The notes below the pieces were generated by a model. The model was not told where the DNA came from. It worked only from the letters and a program-made list of their open reading frames with translations, and did not search any database. Position numbers and translations under genes: made by a program. A stretch of 64,000 nt of DNA from Sipunculus nudus (Eukaryota; Annelida; Sipuncula; Golfingiida; Sipunculidae): NCBI GenBank assembly GCA_026874595.1, contig CM049312.1:69656929-69720928 (forward strand). The letters are read 5' to 3'. Positions 45,970-57,959 of this stretch are shown piece by piece; positions within the stretch are counted from its first letter, which is position 1; the number at the start of each line of letters is the position of its first letter.

Positions 45970-46235
45970 GGGATATATACCCCACCCCCTTTTTTTGACA
46001 AGGTGAATGGTCAATGTAATCACCCCCCCCCCCCACACACTTTTTAGAAAATAAAATATATATTGCAAATGAAACATATTAACATATTAGAATTACATAC
46101 TTTGGATCCATTTATAAGTTAACTATGAAATATGATATTTAGAATTAACTTATACTGAATACTTTATTTTATAAAACTTTCTACTTAATCTTAGTATATT
46201 TAAAATGTAACGAAGTATCTATATTTGATTTTATC
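45970..46235 (+). repeat. Interspersed family E, copy 2
   Basis: It repeats the ordered motifs of 14150-14390: TTTTTTTGACAAGG, GGTCAATGTAA, TATTGCAAATGAA, TTAGAATTAC, GTATATTTAAAATGTAACG. A C-run stands at 46022-46034. Confidence 0.7.
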
Positions 46236-46241
46236 ATACAG

Positions 46242-46316
46242 GCGAATTCAGGCGAGGAGTACAGTGGTTGCATCGAGGCCGCAGAAGTAGCCTTCCGGGT
46301 GAATAAGCAATTGCAG
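46242..46316 (+). other. Exon-like 75-bp open segment with acceptor and donor motifs
   Basis: TTTGATTTTATCATACAG precedes it and CAG|GT follows it (46314-46318). Its 25 codons read ANSGEEYSGCIEAAEVAFRV then NKQLQ with no stop, in phase 0 at both ends. It has a plausible protein-like pattern, but I cannot name a family and there is no neighbouring partner exon in view. It may be a real small exon of a gene whose other exons are undetected, or chance. Confidence 0.2.
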
Positions 46317-46379
46317 GTTCCTATCATTTCCTTAATATAGATCTTGACCCTTTGCGGAGATTGTCAGAGCATGTTTACT

Positions 46380-46660
46380 GTACATATCGTTTTGCAACAC
46401 GTTCTACCTCTGCTTATATGCAAGCTACCACTTAAGGGTTACATGTTTTTTTTTGCCGTTTGTCAACATTGCTGTGTTTACAAACATGTTGTTAATAACA
46501 AGTCCATACATCCTTCACGAAGGTGTTTTAAAAACTTTTCACAACCAAAATTATCCGTAGATCATTAATATATATCAAGAGGAAGCCAGAAATCACAAAT
46601 TCTTTTTCAACATGCAGACTATATAACTGGCAGTTACGACTGCAACTTTTTCCAAGGGCA
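46380..46660 (+). repeat. Interspersed family B, copy 3
   Basis: It keeps the motif order of 5745-6000, including TTGCTGTGTTTACAAACATGTT, ACATCCTTCACGAAGG, GAGGAAGCCAGAAATCA and TTCTTTTTCAACATG. Confidence 0.7.
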
Positions 46661-48589
46661 TGCGCACTGCGCGAACTGATCGTCTGCTGTTTTCTGGTCA
46701 GATTTATAACCCTGCACTGCATATATATAAGAGTTAGACACGCAATCTCTCAAGTGAAACTTCCTGTAATATGGGACCAGCATATATTATATGGTATTAA
46801 TTTAGAATTTTAAATGTCATTCATCTAGTATTCAGAAAGAAGATGATGTATCCCCGTGTGCTGATGGCGCTGACGGTTTGATGAAATAAATAGAGGTTTT
46901 TATATGGCCGTCCCAACTAAATTAGTTAACAAATTTTGCGACTTGGGTCAAACATTACTCTGTCTATATACCTGCTTTGTTGGAAAGTATATATATATAA
47001 TTCTATTGTTGAAATGGGCATTTAATATTATTTTGGATTAACACTGACAGATTAATTTAGCGGCAAAATTGGCACTAACGGTTCGTTGTTAGAAGTTCCT
47101 GTTTATATATAAATATGTGTGTATATTAACAAGTTCGAAATAAAATATTAACTTACTTGCGTGGACCTGGTTCTGAAGTAGGGGTAATACATATATTTTG
47201 GGATCCCCACAGCTCAGTCAATCAGTTGTGTTGTGGTAAAGAAGGATATATGTATCCAGTGAATCCGTATCACGTAAACACGTACTTGTCTATCAATGGT
47301 ATCGGTGTCAAATCATGCACACGTGTTTAACGCACCATTCGCTCGTAGCTATGCTATACACATTTGTTGCCGCGTCGTCGTAAAACATATAAATCTTTTA
47401 ACCTTTCACGGCGTATGCTCGCCAGATGCAACTGACGTCAATCACGTGATGGTTAATAATTCACACATTCATAGATAACACACGTTCACAGACAGTGCAG
47501 ACGAAGATACCAGATGTTTCACGAGTAAGCAAGACCCCACTGGTACGCACCGCACCTTTAAGAATTTTCTAATACTCAGCTTAACGAATAACTGCACTAG
47601 AATCCCGAGTTTACAATTCACAACACAACTGGTGATGTTGACAAGCTATTCTGACATATACTAGATCCACTGCCACGCTTGGTACTGGACACCCACATAA
47701 TACCTTACTAGTATATGAAGCCATAAATGTTTACCACACAAACCCAACGGGCATTGTGCATGGACGACCTTAGTTACCTGAGGTTCATCAATAAGAAATG
47801 AACCGTGTATGTTGAGCGTGTGAACAGTACCGGCATGATCCGAAGTGAATGAGAAGCGAATTATGTACTGATTTTTTTTACTGAATCATGTACGTACTGT
47901 ATTATCTTTATTTAAGTAAGTGTTGCCATTTTGTCAACACAGTTTCAATTTGTTTTAGTAAACTGGTGTGCATCACATTTTAATGAATAATTGTTTGTTT
48001 GTGATTGTGTTTGGGGCAACATGTAACTATGATTTTTCGGAAACTGCATGCACGATCGGAATTAAAGTTTAGCAATTGTATAGCGAATCTGTAAATGGAT
48101 ATTCGATAGACGCATATATTTATAGAAGACTCCTGTATCTCACTGAAAATTACAAGTGACCATGGTTAATTCACGGTGATAAGCTGAAAAGGGTAACTGT
48201 ATCGAACCATCAAGAGTAGAAGCACACATTATTTTTTTTTAATTATTGTATTTGATAATTAAGTACAAGTGGAACTGATTGGTTGTACATTTATCGGCAT
48301 ATGTATGTAATACATTAATGAAAGGGAAGAAGCGTTTATGACTTGAGTCGGTTGCTTGAAAGTCAGAATGAAGTGGTCTCGTACAAGTAAGGTAATTGAT
48401 CTGGGTATGACTGCAGACTAAATCAAAATTTGTAATCATTGCGTTTCATCTTTATATCCTTTGAATTTCTCCTTATTTTTAGCCCTAAAGTTAAACTACG
48501 GCGCTCGAGTGGCGTGTTTTTTTTGCTCTTTAATGTAGACTTATACGTCAGTATCTTTAAATTTCTCTCTCATTTCTATCTCTCTCTCT

Positions 48590-48596
<7 letters not shown>
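46661..48596. other. Non-coding interval, nothing recognised
   Basis: This block has no recognisable repeat partner in the window, and only short frames without domain signatures. Confidence 0.4.

Positions 48597-48639
<43 letters not shown>
48597..48639. repeat. (AT)n microsatellite with flanking AT-rich hairpins
   Basis: It is followed at 48640-48700 by ATATAATTTATATAATTTATA-type short repeats. Confidence 0.95.
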
Positions 48640-48644
<5 letters not shown>

Positions 48645-48781
48645 ATAATTTATATAATTTATATAAATTAATTATATATATATATATAAATATATATAAA
48701 ATGCATTGTTCTCATAACATATATTCAATACATCCACGTGATGGTGCTCTACCATATATAAGGCGTTCATAGCTGATTAAG

Positions 48782-48919
48782 GTTCAGTAAGTTTGACTTC
48801 ATCCGTTGGTTCTACAGTACTGTTTCGTTGGAGAAATGTTGCGGTTTCTTCTCACCCAACAACATTGCTCCCACGGAAAGGTAATGTAGTACCAACGGAT
48901 GAAGTCTAACTAAATGAAC
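48782..48919. mobile_element. Foldback element with about 60-nt arms
   Basis: GACTTCATCCGTTGGT at 48795-48810 is matched in inverted orientation by ACCAACGGATGAAGTC at 48890-48905, and the complementarity continues inward (TACAGTA against TACTACAT-type, GAGAAATGTTG against CAACATTGC) and outward (GTTCAGTAAGTT against AACTAAATGAAC). A loop of about 15-20 nt sits around 48850. The whole 138-bp unit would fold as one long hairpin: a foldback MITE or hairpin RNA locus. Confidence 0.8.
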
Positions 48920-49736
48920 ATAAATTACATACATATATATATATACATGTGTGTGTGCATGTTTATTTATTTCCATTTAAAATGCAAGGCCTATATTGTT
49001 ACCCCTAAACGAACTTGGATGGACATGAACTGAGATCCCGGTTCAATCAACCCACTAAAACTGCTGCCCGGAGTTCGTCTGCTGTTACCGCAGTGTGTTA
49101 TGGGTAAAATTCAGCCGCAACTAACGGTGAATTTCCAGCAGGAGGAAGGACGCCCCAAAACAATCCCACGAAGGAGCTTGCGAACATATAAACATTCCCT
49201 GGAACTGCAGGGAGCCTGAAAACCAGATCCCAGAATGAAGTCTGGCTCGGCCGCCGGCAGCTGTGGGCGTAAGTCATCAAGCGCGTTATGTCTGCTTTAG
49301 TAAATATTTAAATACATATCCATGGACCCGACCAAAAGAAAGCAGCGTGGTGCCGGGCCGTTATTCTCAAGTAGTCACATTACGAAAATTAAGGATTCTT
49401 CTTTCGTTATGTTCGTCAGGAAATATGCGCTTTTTTCTTCTAAAAACAATATTCTTTCAGATTTAAAATGACCTCCTGTAACATATTTTCTCAGCCTATG
49501 AATGTAAATTAAGAATTTACAATGATATTTAATAGAAAATTTTTACATGAATAAATTTCATTAAAACACCTATGGAATAAATTATTAATCGGAAAAAAAT
49601 TTACATGAATATTGTAAATTAATGCATTATACTGTTTAAGTTTTATGAATTAAGATTAATATATAACACTATAGAAAATTATAACAAAGTTCCTTACTGT
49701 TTTAGCTAGAGTAACACGAATCCCAACAGAGTATAC

Positions 49737-49739
<3 letters not shown>
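48920..49739. other. Non-coding interval, nothing recognised
   Basis: Two short frames (49098-49280 minus, 49263-49466 plus) lack domain signatures. Confidence 0.4.

Positions 49740-49786
<47 letters not shown>
49740..49786. repeat. (AT)n microsatellite, 47 bp
   Basis: This is an uninterrupted tract. Confidence 0.97.
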
Positions 49787-49791
<5 letters not shown>

Positions 49792-50108
49792 GTTTATCCT
49801 GTGTAGTCAAATAATTGACGTATCAAATCTATGGGGAACATTTACAATATTAAAACGTAAATAGTAGATTTCAAAATTATTCTGTAATTCGGTGACCTGA
49901 CCTTGAAAAACTAAGATAAGGATCACTGTTGTCGAACGCTTTTGAGGAATTTGTTGACAAAATTTGTGTATCGTATTCACAGCGTGTGGGGGGGGGGGAT
50001 TACTTCGAAGGTGGGGTTTTCTAATGAATCATGAACTTCCGTAGATTGATCCTGAAGATCAAGGCTGAGGTGACCATTTTATGAACTCCTCTGAGAACTT
50101 TCTTTAAT

Positions 50109-50109
<1 letters not shown>

Positions 50110-50171
<62 letters not shown>
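50110..50171. repeat. (AT)n microsatellite, 62 bp
   Basis: This is an uninterrupted tract 54 bp left of the family A2 copy. Confidence 0.97.
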
Positions 50172-50175
<4 letters not shown>

Positions 50176-50224
50176 GCAGTTCACATAAATCCTATATTTC
50201 CACAGTTTTGACGTTTCTATTCCA

Positions 50225-50532
50225 GGCTCTCAATTTTCCGGATACTAGCTGAAACAATTTTTAATTTGAAAAATGATTATGCAAGACTTTCAGCTTCGAC
50301 TTTCATGGTGCTTAAATTCATGTTTTCGGGTTGTTGTTCTTGGAAAATATAGGCCATTGTGACCTAACTTTAAATAGAGGATCAATGTAGATATTAAGAA
50401 TGATTTTACTAGCTCTAACGTTTATGATTTGTGCACTGCTAACTCACAGTTAGGCGAGGGGATGGAAGGACGATGGAAAAAGACTTGTCACCATGACTCG
50501 TGTAGTAAATGACTGACAGTCAGCCAAGTTAA
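50225..50532 (+). repeat. Interspersed family A2, copy 2
   Basis: Its body matches 24050-24437 (ATTTGTGCACTGCTAAC against ATTTGTGCCCTGCTAAC, then a GGAAGGACGATGG-like run). It ends in a degenerate tail, ACAGTCAGCCAAGTTAAATAC. Confidence 0.6.
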
Positions 50533-52949
50533 ATACTAAATATTCTATGGTGTATTCCTTTACAACTATTCTCTATCCTGCAGTTGCTCACTAACATACT
50601 AACTAGCTTTTATTTTACCGTTCCTATCTCTGCAAGACATTGCTCTCTTCCCTGCTTTCAACTGATTTTACCCCGCTTACCTCCCCAGATATTAAACAAC
50701 AGAGCGATTAGCCAACACCTGTTTTCGCTTCCACCTGTGGCAGAGCTTCTATCATTGGTATTTCAACCAATACAGCAGCCATATGTGAAACGCCCAACAA
50801 ACCACGCAGGTGTATTGTGTTAGCGGGTGTTGAGGTCAACAGCTTGTGGGTACGGGTATTAAGGGTTTATATTAGCTGACATAACCGTTGATCCAAATTT
50901 CGTCGGAATCCTTCTTGATCGGGCAGAATCTAGTGGTGCAAAATGAAGACATGCAAATTTTCTTACGAGCATATTTGGATTGATAATCCCGCATGAAATA
51001 AATGAATTAAACTAAATATAATTTGAAACATTATTATCATAGTTATTTGTGGAGTTAAGCAAGCTAAATGTTCTAGTAACCCATACCATTTGACATACAT
51101 ACTTGCATACACTTCCAAAATGTGAACGATATATTATTCATTTATATGTACAGCAAGCAAAAATTAAATGGCTGATTTACAAGTAAGGTTCATTGAATTC
51201 ACGTCCCCTGCTTCAGCCCTCTTCAAGTAGAATATCTGTTCAATTATAATAAAACAATGGGCCAAAAAACCCATTTACAAACTTGTATCATTTTGCATAT
51301 GGCAACAATCAGTAAATAAAAATAAAAAGATTTATAGGAAACAGCTTTTTGAATTAATTCATTGATAACACAGAAATTAATAATGAACAAAAAGATAAAT
51401 CTCGTATGATACCATTTTGAAAATGATATTAGTGATATCAAAGCACTGTTATAACTACCTATTCTCCTACCTATCTGATTATGTGATTTCTAGCTTCATC
51501 TGTGTTTACACTCCGGTCTCTGCAATGTATAGAGGTGCCCAATATATGGAGGTAACAATTGCAGAAGACGGAAAGGTTTTAACCATAGGCTATAACCTGG
51601 TTAAAACTGTTATGCCTAAAACAGGTTTTAGGCAGTTTAAGGCACCAAAAGTGCCTAAATTCTATTCCTGTTTAAATATATGACTAATTAATTTATTAAA
51701 TTACCAAAATTGGTGGGATGATGCAGTCACACAGCTTTGCTCGGCTCCTGGAAGGGTTCAGGTGTTAGTAATACATAATTTTCTGTTGACTGGATCATAC
51801 AATCGTCCAAGTGACTGTATACAAAGGTTTCTGTGCATGAGACCATGTTTGTGTTCCACATGGTTTCATGGACCAAGGAAATGTCATTATCAAGATCCTT
51901 TAAGTTTCCAATGAGTTCCCTGCTATCTGATATAATACATGTAATAGCTCCTCCAGTGGCCCCTCTAATGGCCTCTATTGAGGCTAGGTATCAGAGAGGG
52001 AGGCCATTGGACTGATTACCTAGTTACTCCAGTACTTCATTCACTCGATGCATTCACAATCTTCCAGTTTTTAAACGTATAAGTTAATAAGTAATATGAT
52101 ATAATATATATATAATACAAATATGTGTTATTATAACATATATCTATGGACATAACCTACAAGCATTGATCCTGTTATTTAAATCTTTCTTATATTTTGA
52201 CCAATTACCCACTGCATCCTTAGATATATACATTTCAACAAACATTCTATAAGACAAGCCACTCTCGGAATCTATAATCAGGTTCACCTTTATATTTCAG
52301 TTACGTTGACATTTTATAATTGGACAGTAACGGTGAATGGGACACTGAATGCATGCGAATGACCAGTGTTTGGTGTTGAACAATAAGTACAACTGCTAAA
52401 AGAACCTTACCCTATTACCCTATTTAAGAGTACCACACATTTGAGTGAATGAACAGGGCATCCACTCCTGGTATTAACTGCAACATTTTCTTTGCTTCAT
52501 TGACATAAGAAAGTTAAGTGACTCTCAGATCAAGAACGCCCAACAGTCCAATATGAATAGCTCCTGACTGGGGCTCAATGCTGGCCAAAAACCGTTGCAG
52601 GTACAGCCAGTCTGGGCTGAGGTCTGACCGGAGCATGTGCAGGCACATTAAAGAAGACTATAATTAGTATGCATGTATGCCATACATAGCCTGAGTCAAG
52701 AATGCTTTTATTACGATTATGCAATCAGACAGTATAATACACCTCAGCCTTTGTTCACCTGTTTGATCATTATTATTTATAATTGAAAATAAAAATATTT
52801 AATAAATAATAGTTATTCTGATTACTAATGAATTAAAAAAACACCATAAATAAAGCTCCGAAAGTATAACTAGGAAGACACTTCAATTTGGAAAACTGAT
52901 GAAGTGCAGATAATAGCTCGGGAAAAGTGCCCTCTATACAGAATATACA
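50533..52949. other. Long interval, no gene recognised
   Basis: One minus-strand stretch (about 52004-51735) reads about 85 codons without a stop and without a usual start, protein-like by composition (EAIRGATGGAITCIISDSRE and ETMWNTNMVSCTE). No family was recognised. The rest shows no repeat partner. Confidence 0.35.
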
Positions 52950-53050
52950 GGTACCACATAAAATACAGAAGAAAAACATGGGACTGCCCAAAAATGCCCA
53001 CTTTATAGAGGTACCCACTTTATGGAGGTGCCCACCAAGAGAGGTTCGAC
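52950..53050. repeat. MITE fragment related to 16354-16542
   Basis: TGCCCACTTTATAGAGGTACCCACTTTATGGAGG shares repeated CCCACTTTA motifs with 16406-16520. The right end GAGAGGTTCGACTGTATA is a TACAGT-type terminus in inverted orientation. The matching left terminus was not found. Confidence 0.5.
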
Positions 53051-53103
53051 TGTATACAAAAGCACAGTAGGCAATTCTTGTTGGGAAAAGTTCTCACAGT
53101 GCC

Positions 53104-53313
53104 TTTGTTATGGACGTATGAGCTCGTTTATCTACAAGTTGTTAACAAGACGGCACTTGGCAAGTGCTGACAAACAGATAAACCATGCTTTTTCTCTGAA
53201 GTGGCGGGTTGCAAATATGTGCAGAAGTTTAAAGGTTACTACAGTTGCAAAACGCTCTTTGCAGAACTCTGGTGAATCTGATTTGCTGGTCGATTTCCTT
53301 GTTGAATGTGCAC
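53104..53313 (+). repeat. Interspersed family D, copy 2
   Basis: It is the partner of 10860-11036 (GTTTATCTACAAG, GTGCTGACAAACA, TTTGCAGAACTCTGG, CCTTGTTGAATGTG). The frames at 53022-53433 belong to it and have no domain. Confidence 0.65.
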
Positions 53314-53484
53314 GTTTTGACAATTTTTAAGAGTCCCACATGTTATCAATACCTTTGTATAAACCAAACGAAACGAACAGCCTCTGTGCGGTGGTACCGG
53401 CGTTTTCTGACTAATTGGTATTAAAAGGTTCAAGGTACTATCTTAAGTTTTTTAGACGTCAGTTAACGAAATAGGTCCTGTAAA

Positions 53485-53996
53485 TTAAAGGGACATAATC
53501 GTCTGTAATGTTGCATGTGGAATAAACACGAAAAATATCTTCTTCCATTAAAAATGAAATATATTTAAAATATTGCCCTGAAACCGTTTGCTTACCCATG
53601 TAAACGAGTGTTAAAAACAGTGGACCGGGCGCGATCACAGATATCAACATAAACACTGCGTGCATCGCTTTGGCCAGAATACGTGTCAATCAGGAAATGC
53701 CCGATGTGACTTGGCCCAAAAAATGTAACACATGTTCTCGCTGGCTGAAACATCATGTATTGCGGATCGGAACCATTGGAACCCCGGTCATGCGGCCTTG
53801 TTATGATAAACACATATGTGTACTGTGTTTACCAACACGCAGAGCCATAACAATGTGTTAAACAGTCGTATGCGAGATACTGATACTGTGTGCCTGAATG
53901 ATTTTGATGAGAAACTTTTGTATAAAGCAAAACTGAACTGACACGTCGCAGTGTGAAAGAATAGTCATAATGTTGCTCCTGATTATGTCCCTTTAA
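53485..53996. mobile_element. MITE family TTAA-1, intact termini
   Basis: TTAAAGGGACATAATC (53485-53500) and GATTATGTCCCTTTAA (53981-53996) are exact inverted complements, and the TTAA ends fit piggyBac-like target choice. The interior matches 7430-7700 with moderate divergence and has no transposase. It is 512 bp. Confidence 0.85.
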
Positions 53997-54394
53997 GATT
54001 TCACTATACTGGTGTCCATCAGAGTTACGAAGAAGTCGGCATTTCAAATTTGTGGGCATGATGAACGGATTTTTCGACACATGGTATACTGAGGTTGCCT
54101 TTTTGTTCGTGAGGATATATTGCGAAGGGGAATTATCGCGAAAATCAAACCTTCATGAACAAAAGTTCCCACCATCGTAGACAGAGTTGAAAACGTTAAA
54201 TTTGACATTATGAATATAAATACGTTGTTTGCGAAAATTTATATCTTAGATGATATCAGATCTTCCCGCCTACCAATAACGAACCATATTTTTTAATAAG
54301 ATTATGTGCCTATAATACTTGATATAATCAATTCACATGATAATGTTATGTTCTGTAAAGTTTTTGCGAGGTATAATGGAACCCCCGCGACACA

Positions 54395-54910
54395 ATGAAC
54401 AAGAGCACCGCAATCAAGCATAATACGCCGGTCGTGTACCTGGTGACCTCTGACCTCATTATATATGTTTAAATTTTGATGAGAATGTAATTCAGGTGAG
54501 AATCTCTATTGGTAAATATGTATAACGAGTTTCATGAAAATCTATAGGATTTTTGGTAAGCCAACGACGTGCCTCCGAAGTGCGGTGACCTCTGACCTCA
54601 TTAAATATGCATGGATTTTGCTGGAACTCGAACTTAGGAGAGATATTTTATCAAAGTCCTTCATATTTTTCATATATTATCGCGACGACAACACAATGTA
54701 GCCTAGTGACCCGTGACCTTATTAAATATGGGTGGATGTTGCCCATAATCGAACTAGGGCGAGATAATCTGTTGGTAAGTAGTTTTGGTGAGTTTATTGA
54801 AAATCCATCTAAGCTATCGCGGTAAGTTATCGCGGTAACACTAATAGTTAACGGACGGAAGGACGGTGGGTACACCATAATTGTCCCGTCGTATGACGGG
54901 CGTATAAAAA
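54395..54910 (+). repeat. Interspersed family C, copy 1
   Basis: It opens at about ACAAGAGCACCGCAATC and holds three internal TGACCTCATTAAATATGCATGG-like segments at 54449, 54591 and 54709. It ends near TATCGCGGTAACACTAATAG, then a GGACGGAAGGACGG run. The partner is 56850-57290. Confidence 0.75.
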
Positions 54911-55102
54911 GTGAAAATCGCGAAATATAAAGCCTACCACGGTATATTTGCCTCATGCCTGTAAACAATATATACTTTCATCAGTGGAGTACCGGGATCG
55001 GACTAAGTTCTTATAGAAAATGTAGGTGGCCCCATTCATAAAGTGAAAATTCATTATCTTTGTTAAATATATATATTTGTCTTCTACTCAATTAAGCATA
55101 TA

Positions 55103-55134
<32 letters not shown>

Positions 55135-56661
55135 AAGTATGGTAAACTTAGGATCTGCAATATGTAAAAGGAGTGAACAGATGAGACATTATTTTTTTTG
55201 TGAGTCTTCCATTATTTGAAAAATTGAAGGTTCAGCCATCTCTACACTTTCTTTATTTTACATCGCAGATGTATACATTAATAGTAATTTATGACATTTA
55301 TATTTTTCTCCACTTCTAAAATAAACAGAGGAGAAGAATCTGATCAGGCCCATATAGCACAGCAGATGTATTCAGGAAAAGCCCTCAGTTGGCTATACAT
55401 GGGGGAATTTACGTCCATACATGGATTATCAGACAATAGAAAAACTGCAGTTAACATCTTGTCTAACATGGGCTTTATAGGAACTTTTCTTTTTATTCAT
55501 TACCCACAGTTTCTCTTATTTGTGTACAGAGTAAACCAGAAATTACATAAACTCGACAAATATAGCATGCAGGTGAAATGCTAGCTTTATCATGTTTATG
55601 AGTTATTATCCGGAAATGAGAACCTGAAAACAGGACTGACAGACAGACAGCAACAAGGCCAAATCAATGCCCCCATCCCCTTCCTCCGGGCGAAAAAAAG
55701 AAATGCTCGTACAATCGGCGTGAAGTCTACAGGTTAAACTACGAACACAACGTCTTGAGGCTATTTATTGGTGGTTATCTTTAAACAGTAGCATGGGTTG
55801 TATATATTTAAACACAGACCGGCTGCTGTTGCCATTTCTGGCTGAGTTTCCTTTTCCGTAACTACTAATTTACAAACGTAAATTAAATTTTCATAAATGT
55901 TTCGGGCACAGAGTAAGACATGCGCCTTAATTCGGAATTCTGCGAGGATATATTAACCTAATTGTTAACGTATCAAAGAAGCACGAAACTGTACACTGTA
56001 ATATATGGCCAATACTCTCATGCGACCTGAAGTTGATCTCATATAACATAACAGGATATATCTCTTTATATATATATATATATAGTTCGCCGCAGAACTA
56101 GTTCAAATATACATTCTCCACATGACAGTTTTATTAGCCTCGGGGGAACTGGTATCATTCCCGTTTATGTAAACGGAGATAATAATATTATATTGCCCGG
56201 TAAAGCACGGAAACATCTGTTCATCGGCGATCAATAAGCAGGAAAATATACGTACACGTTTAGATCAATATCATGTCATACATACAGCAAAACACCTATA
56301 TGAACTGTTGAACGTAAAAAAAAGAGTAAACCAAGTTTGCAATGCAATCAAATTAACTGAATATATAAGAACTAGCTCGGGGTAGCTCAGCCAGAAGGGC
56401 CGGGCACTAAACATGCAAGAAACCGTCTATATACTTATTAAATTAGCCAGCCTGAAGAAAACGAATCAAATATGGGCCCTTTTCATAAGGCATATCTCTG
56501 CCTGCTGTGTATGGAAATATATCACTGAGGGTCTGTACAGTCAAAATAAAGCTTTGCCTAACCAATTTTTGGTCTAGGAGGAGAAAAAGCTGAGTAACCA
56601 ATCGGACCCCCCCCCCTTTTTCTGTCGATAGATCCGCCCCGGGAGGGTTCGCAGAAGTAAC
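54911..56661. other. Non-coding interval, nothing recognised
   Basis: It holds a (TG)n run at 55102-55135. A plus-strand frame at 55291-55584 (97 codons) is moderately protein-like (RGEESDQAHIAQQMYSGKAL) but unrecognised. A GGTAGCTCAGCCAGAAGGGC segment at about 56380-56400 looks like a tRNA 5' half, perhaps a SINE head remnant. Confidence 0.4.
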
Positions 56662-56825
56662 TACAGTCAAGCCCACTTTGTGTCATATCGGTTAATGGAA
56701 AATCCGCGATGTCCTTCTGTGACTCAAAAGGGCATCGATGTTGAAGCCCGCATAATATCACATTCCGGTTATTATCATAATATTAGCATGTACCATCGAC
56801 ATGACAATAATTGGGCTTGACTGTA
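56662..56825. mobile_element. Mariner-like MITE with 14-bp perfect TIRs
   Basis: TACAGTCAAGCCCA (56662-56675) and TGGGCTTGACTGTA (56812-56825) are exact inverted complements, with TA at both outer edges, the target of Tc1/mariner elements. It is 164 bp with no coding capacity. Similar TACAGT-type starts recur at 5011, 10236, 16354 and 53035. Confidence 0.8.
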
Positions 56826-56849
56826 TACAATTTATATAGCTGACGTCAC

Positions 56850-57290
56850 ACAGAACAAGAGCACCGATAAAGGTGTATAATACTACCGTCGCTTATCTTG
56901 TGCATGACATATGACCTCATTAAATATGCATGAATTTTGGTGAGAATGTTATTCGGACGACAAACTGTTTTGGTTAATATTTACAATGAGTTTCGTGAAA
57001 TTTCATCAGATTTTTAGTAAATCATTACTGCGCAACCAAAGTCTGATGACCTCTGACCTCATCAAATATGCATGGATTTTGCTGAAAATCGAATTTAGGC
57101 AAGATATCATATTGAATAATACTTGAGTTTTATCAAAATCCAAAACAAACCTTGTACGTTATCGCGGCGACACCACAAAGTAACCTAGTGACCTATGCCC
57201 TAATTAAATATTCGTGGACTTAGCCCGTAATAGAACTCGGGCGAGATAATCTATAGGTAAGAAGTTCTGCTGAGTTTTGTGAACAAGGGA
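56850..57290 (+). repeat. Interspersed family C, copy 2
   Basis: It matches 54395-54850 along its length: ACAAGAGCACCG, TGACCTCATTAAATATGCATG, GAGTTTCGTGAAATTTCATC, TATCGCGGCGACAC and CGGGCGAGATAATCTATAGG. It terminates at AACAAGGGACCCATGGGTC near 57285-57303, giving a possible 3' boundary. Confidence 0.75.
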
Positions 57291-57959
57291 CCCATGGGTC
57301 ACGGCGCTCAGGTGATCGTGATTGGACTATAAATGTTTCTCCACTGTGACACTATATCGAGTCGAGAAAGCTTATGAATATCATGGACATGTTGGGCTAT
57401 TATAAAGGAATGTAATGTAATATGTGAGTAAATGATAAATGAAATTACCTGACTGATGGATTAATAGAGTAAAATATAATGGTTTATTTTTATTTATTTA
57501 GGAGGGGTTGAAAATTGTGATATATTTGAGCAAATATGAATGCAATGACAGCAGTAATAAGCAGTAGTAGAATGATGATAAGGCTATTTGTTGTAGGATC
57601 TAAAGTGTATGGTAGTCTGCAAGCTTTCAATTTGACAGATATGAAGTTATGGTTAACTATGCTGATGAAGAGATTTATGAATTTGTGACTGTATGACACA
57701 ATATCTCTTTAGTCTTGACAAGGTACATTATTGTGATGCCCACTATGTCTACATATTACACAATATTGACATAATTTCTGGCTTGTACATAGGTACCTAT
57801 GGATGAATAGATATACAAAATATTAAAGTTTGAATATATCTGATTCATCTTGTTCTTGCTTACTGAGGCTGACTTTGGGATGGGGTCGGAGAAGGGAAAA
57901 GTGAGGGCAGCACGAAGGTGGATGTAGAAATATTTTATTGTAATATTTTGCATTTATAT
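57291..57959. other. Non-coding interval, nothing recognised
   Basis: The minus-strand frames at 57490-57953 have no domain signature. Confidence 0.4.
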
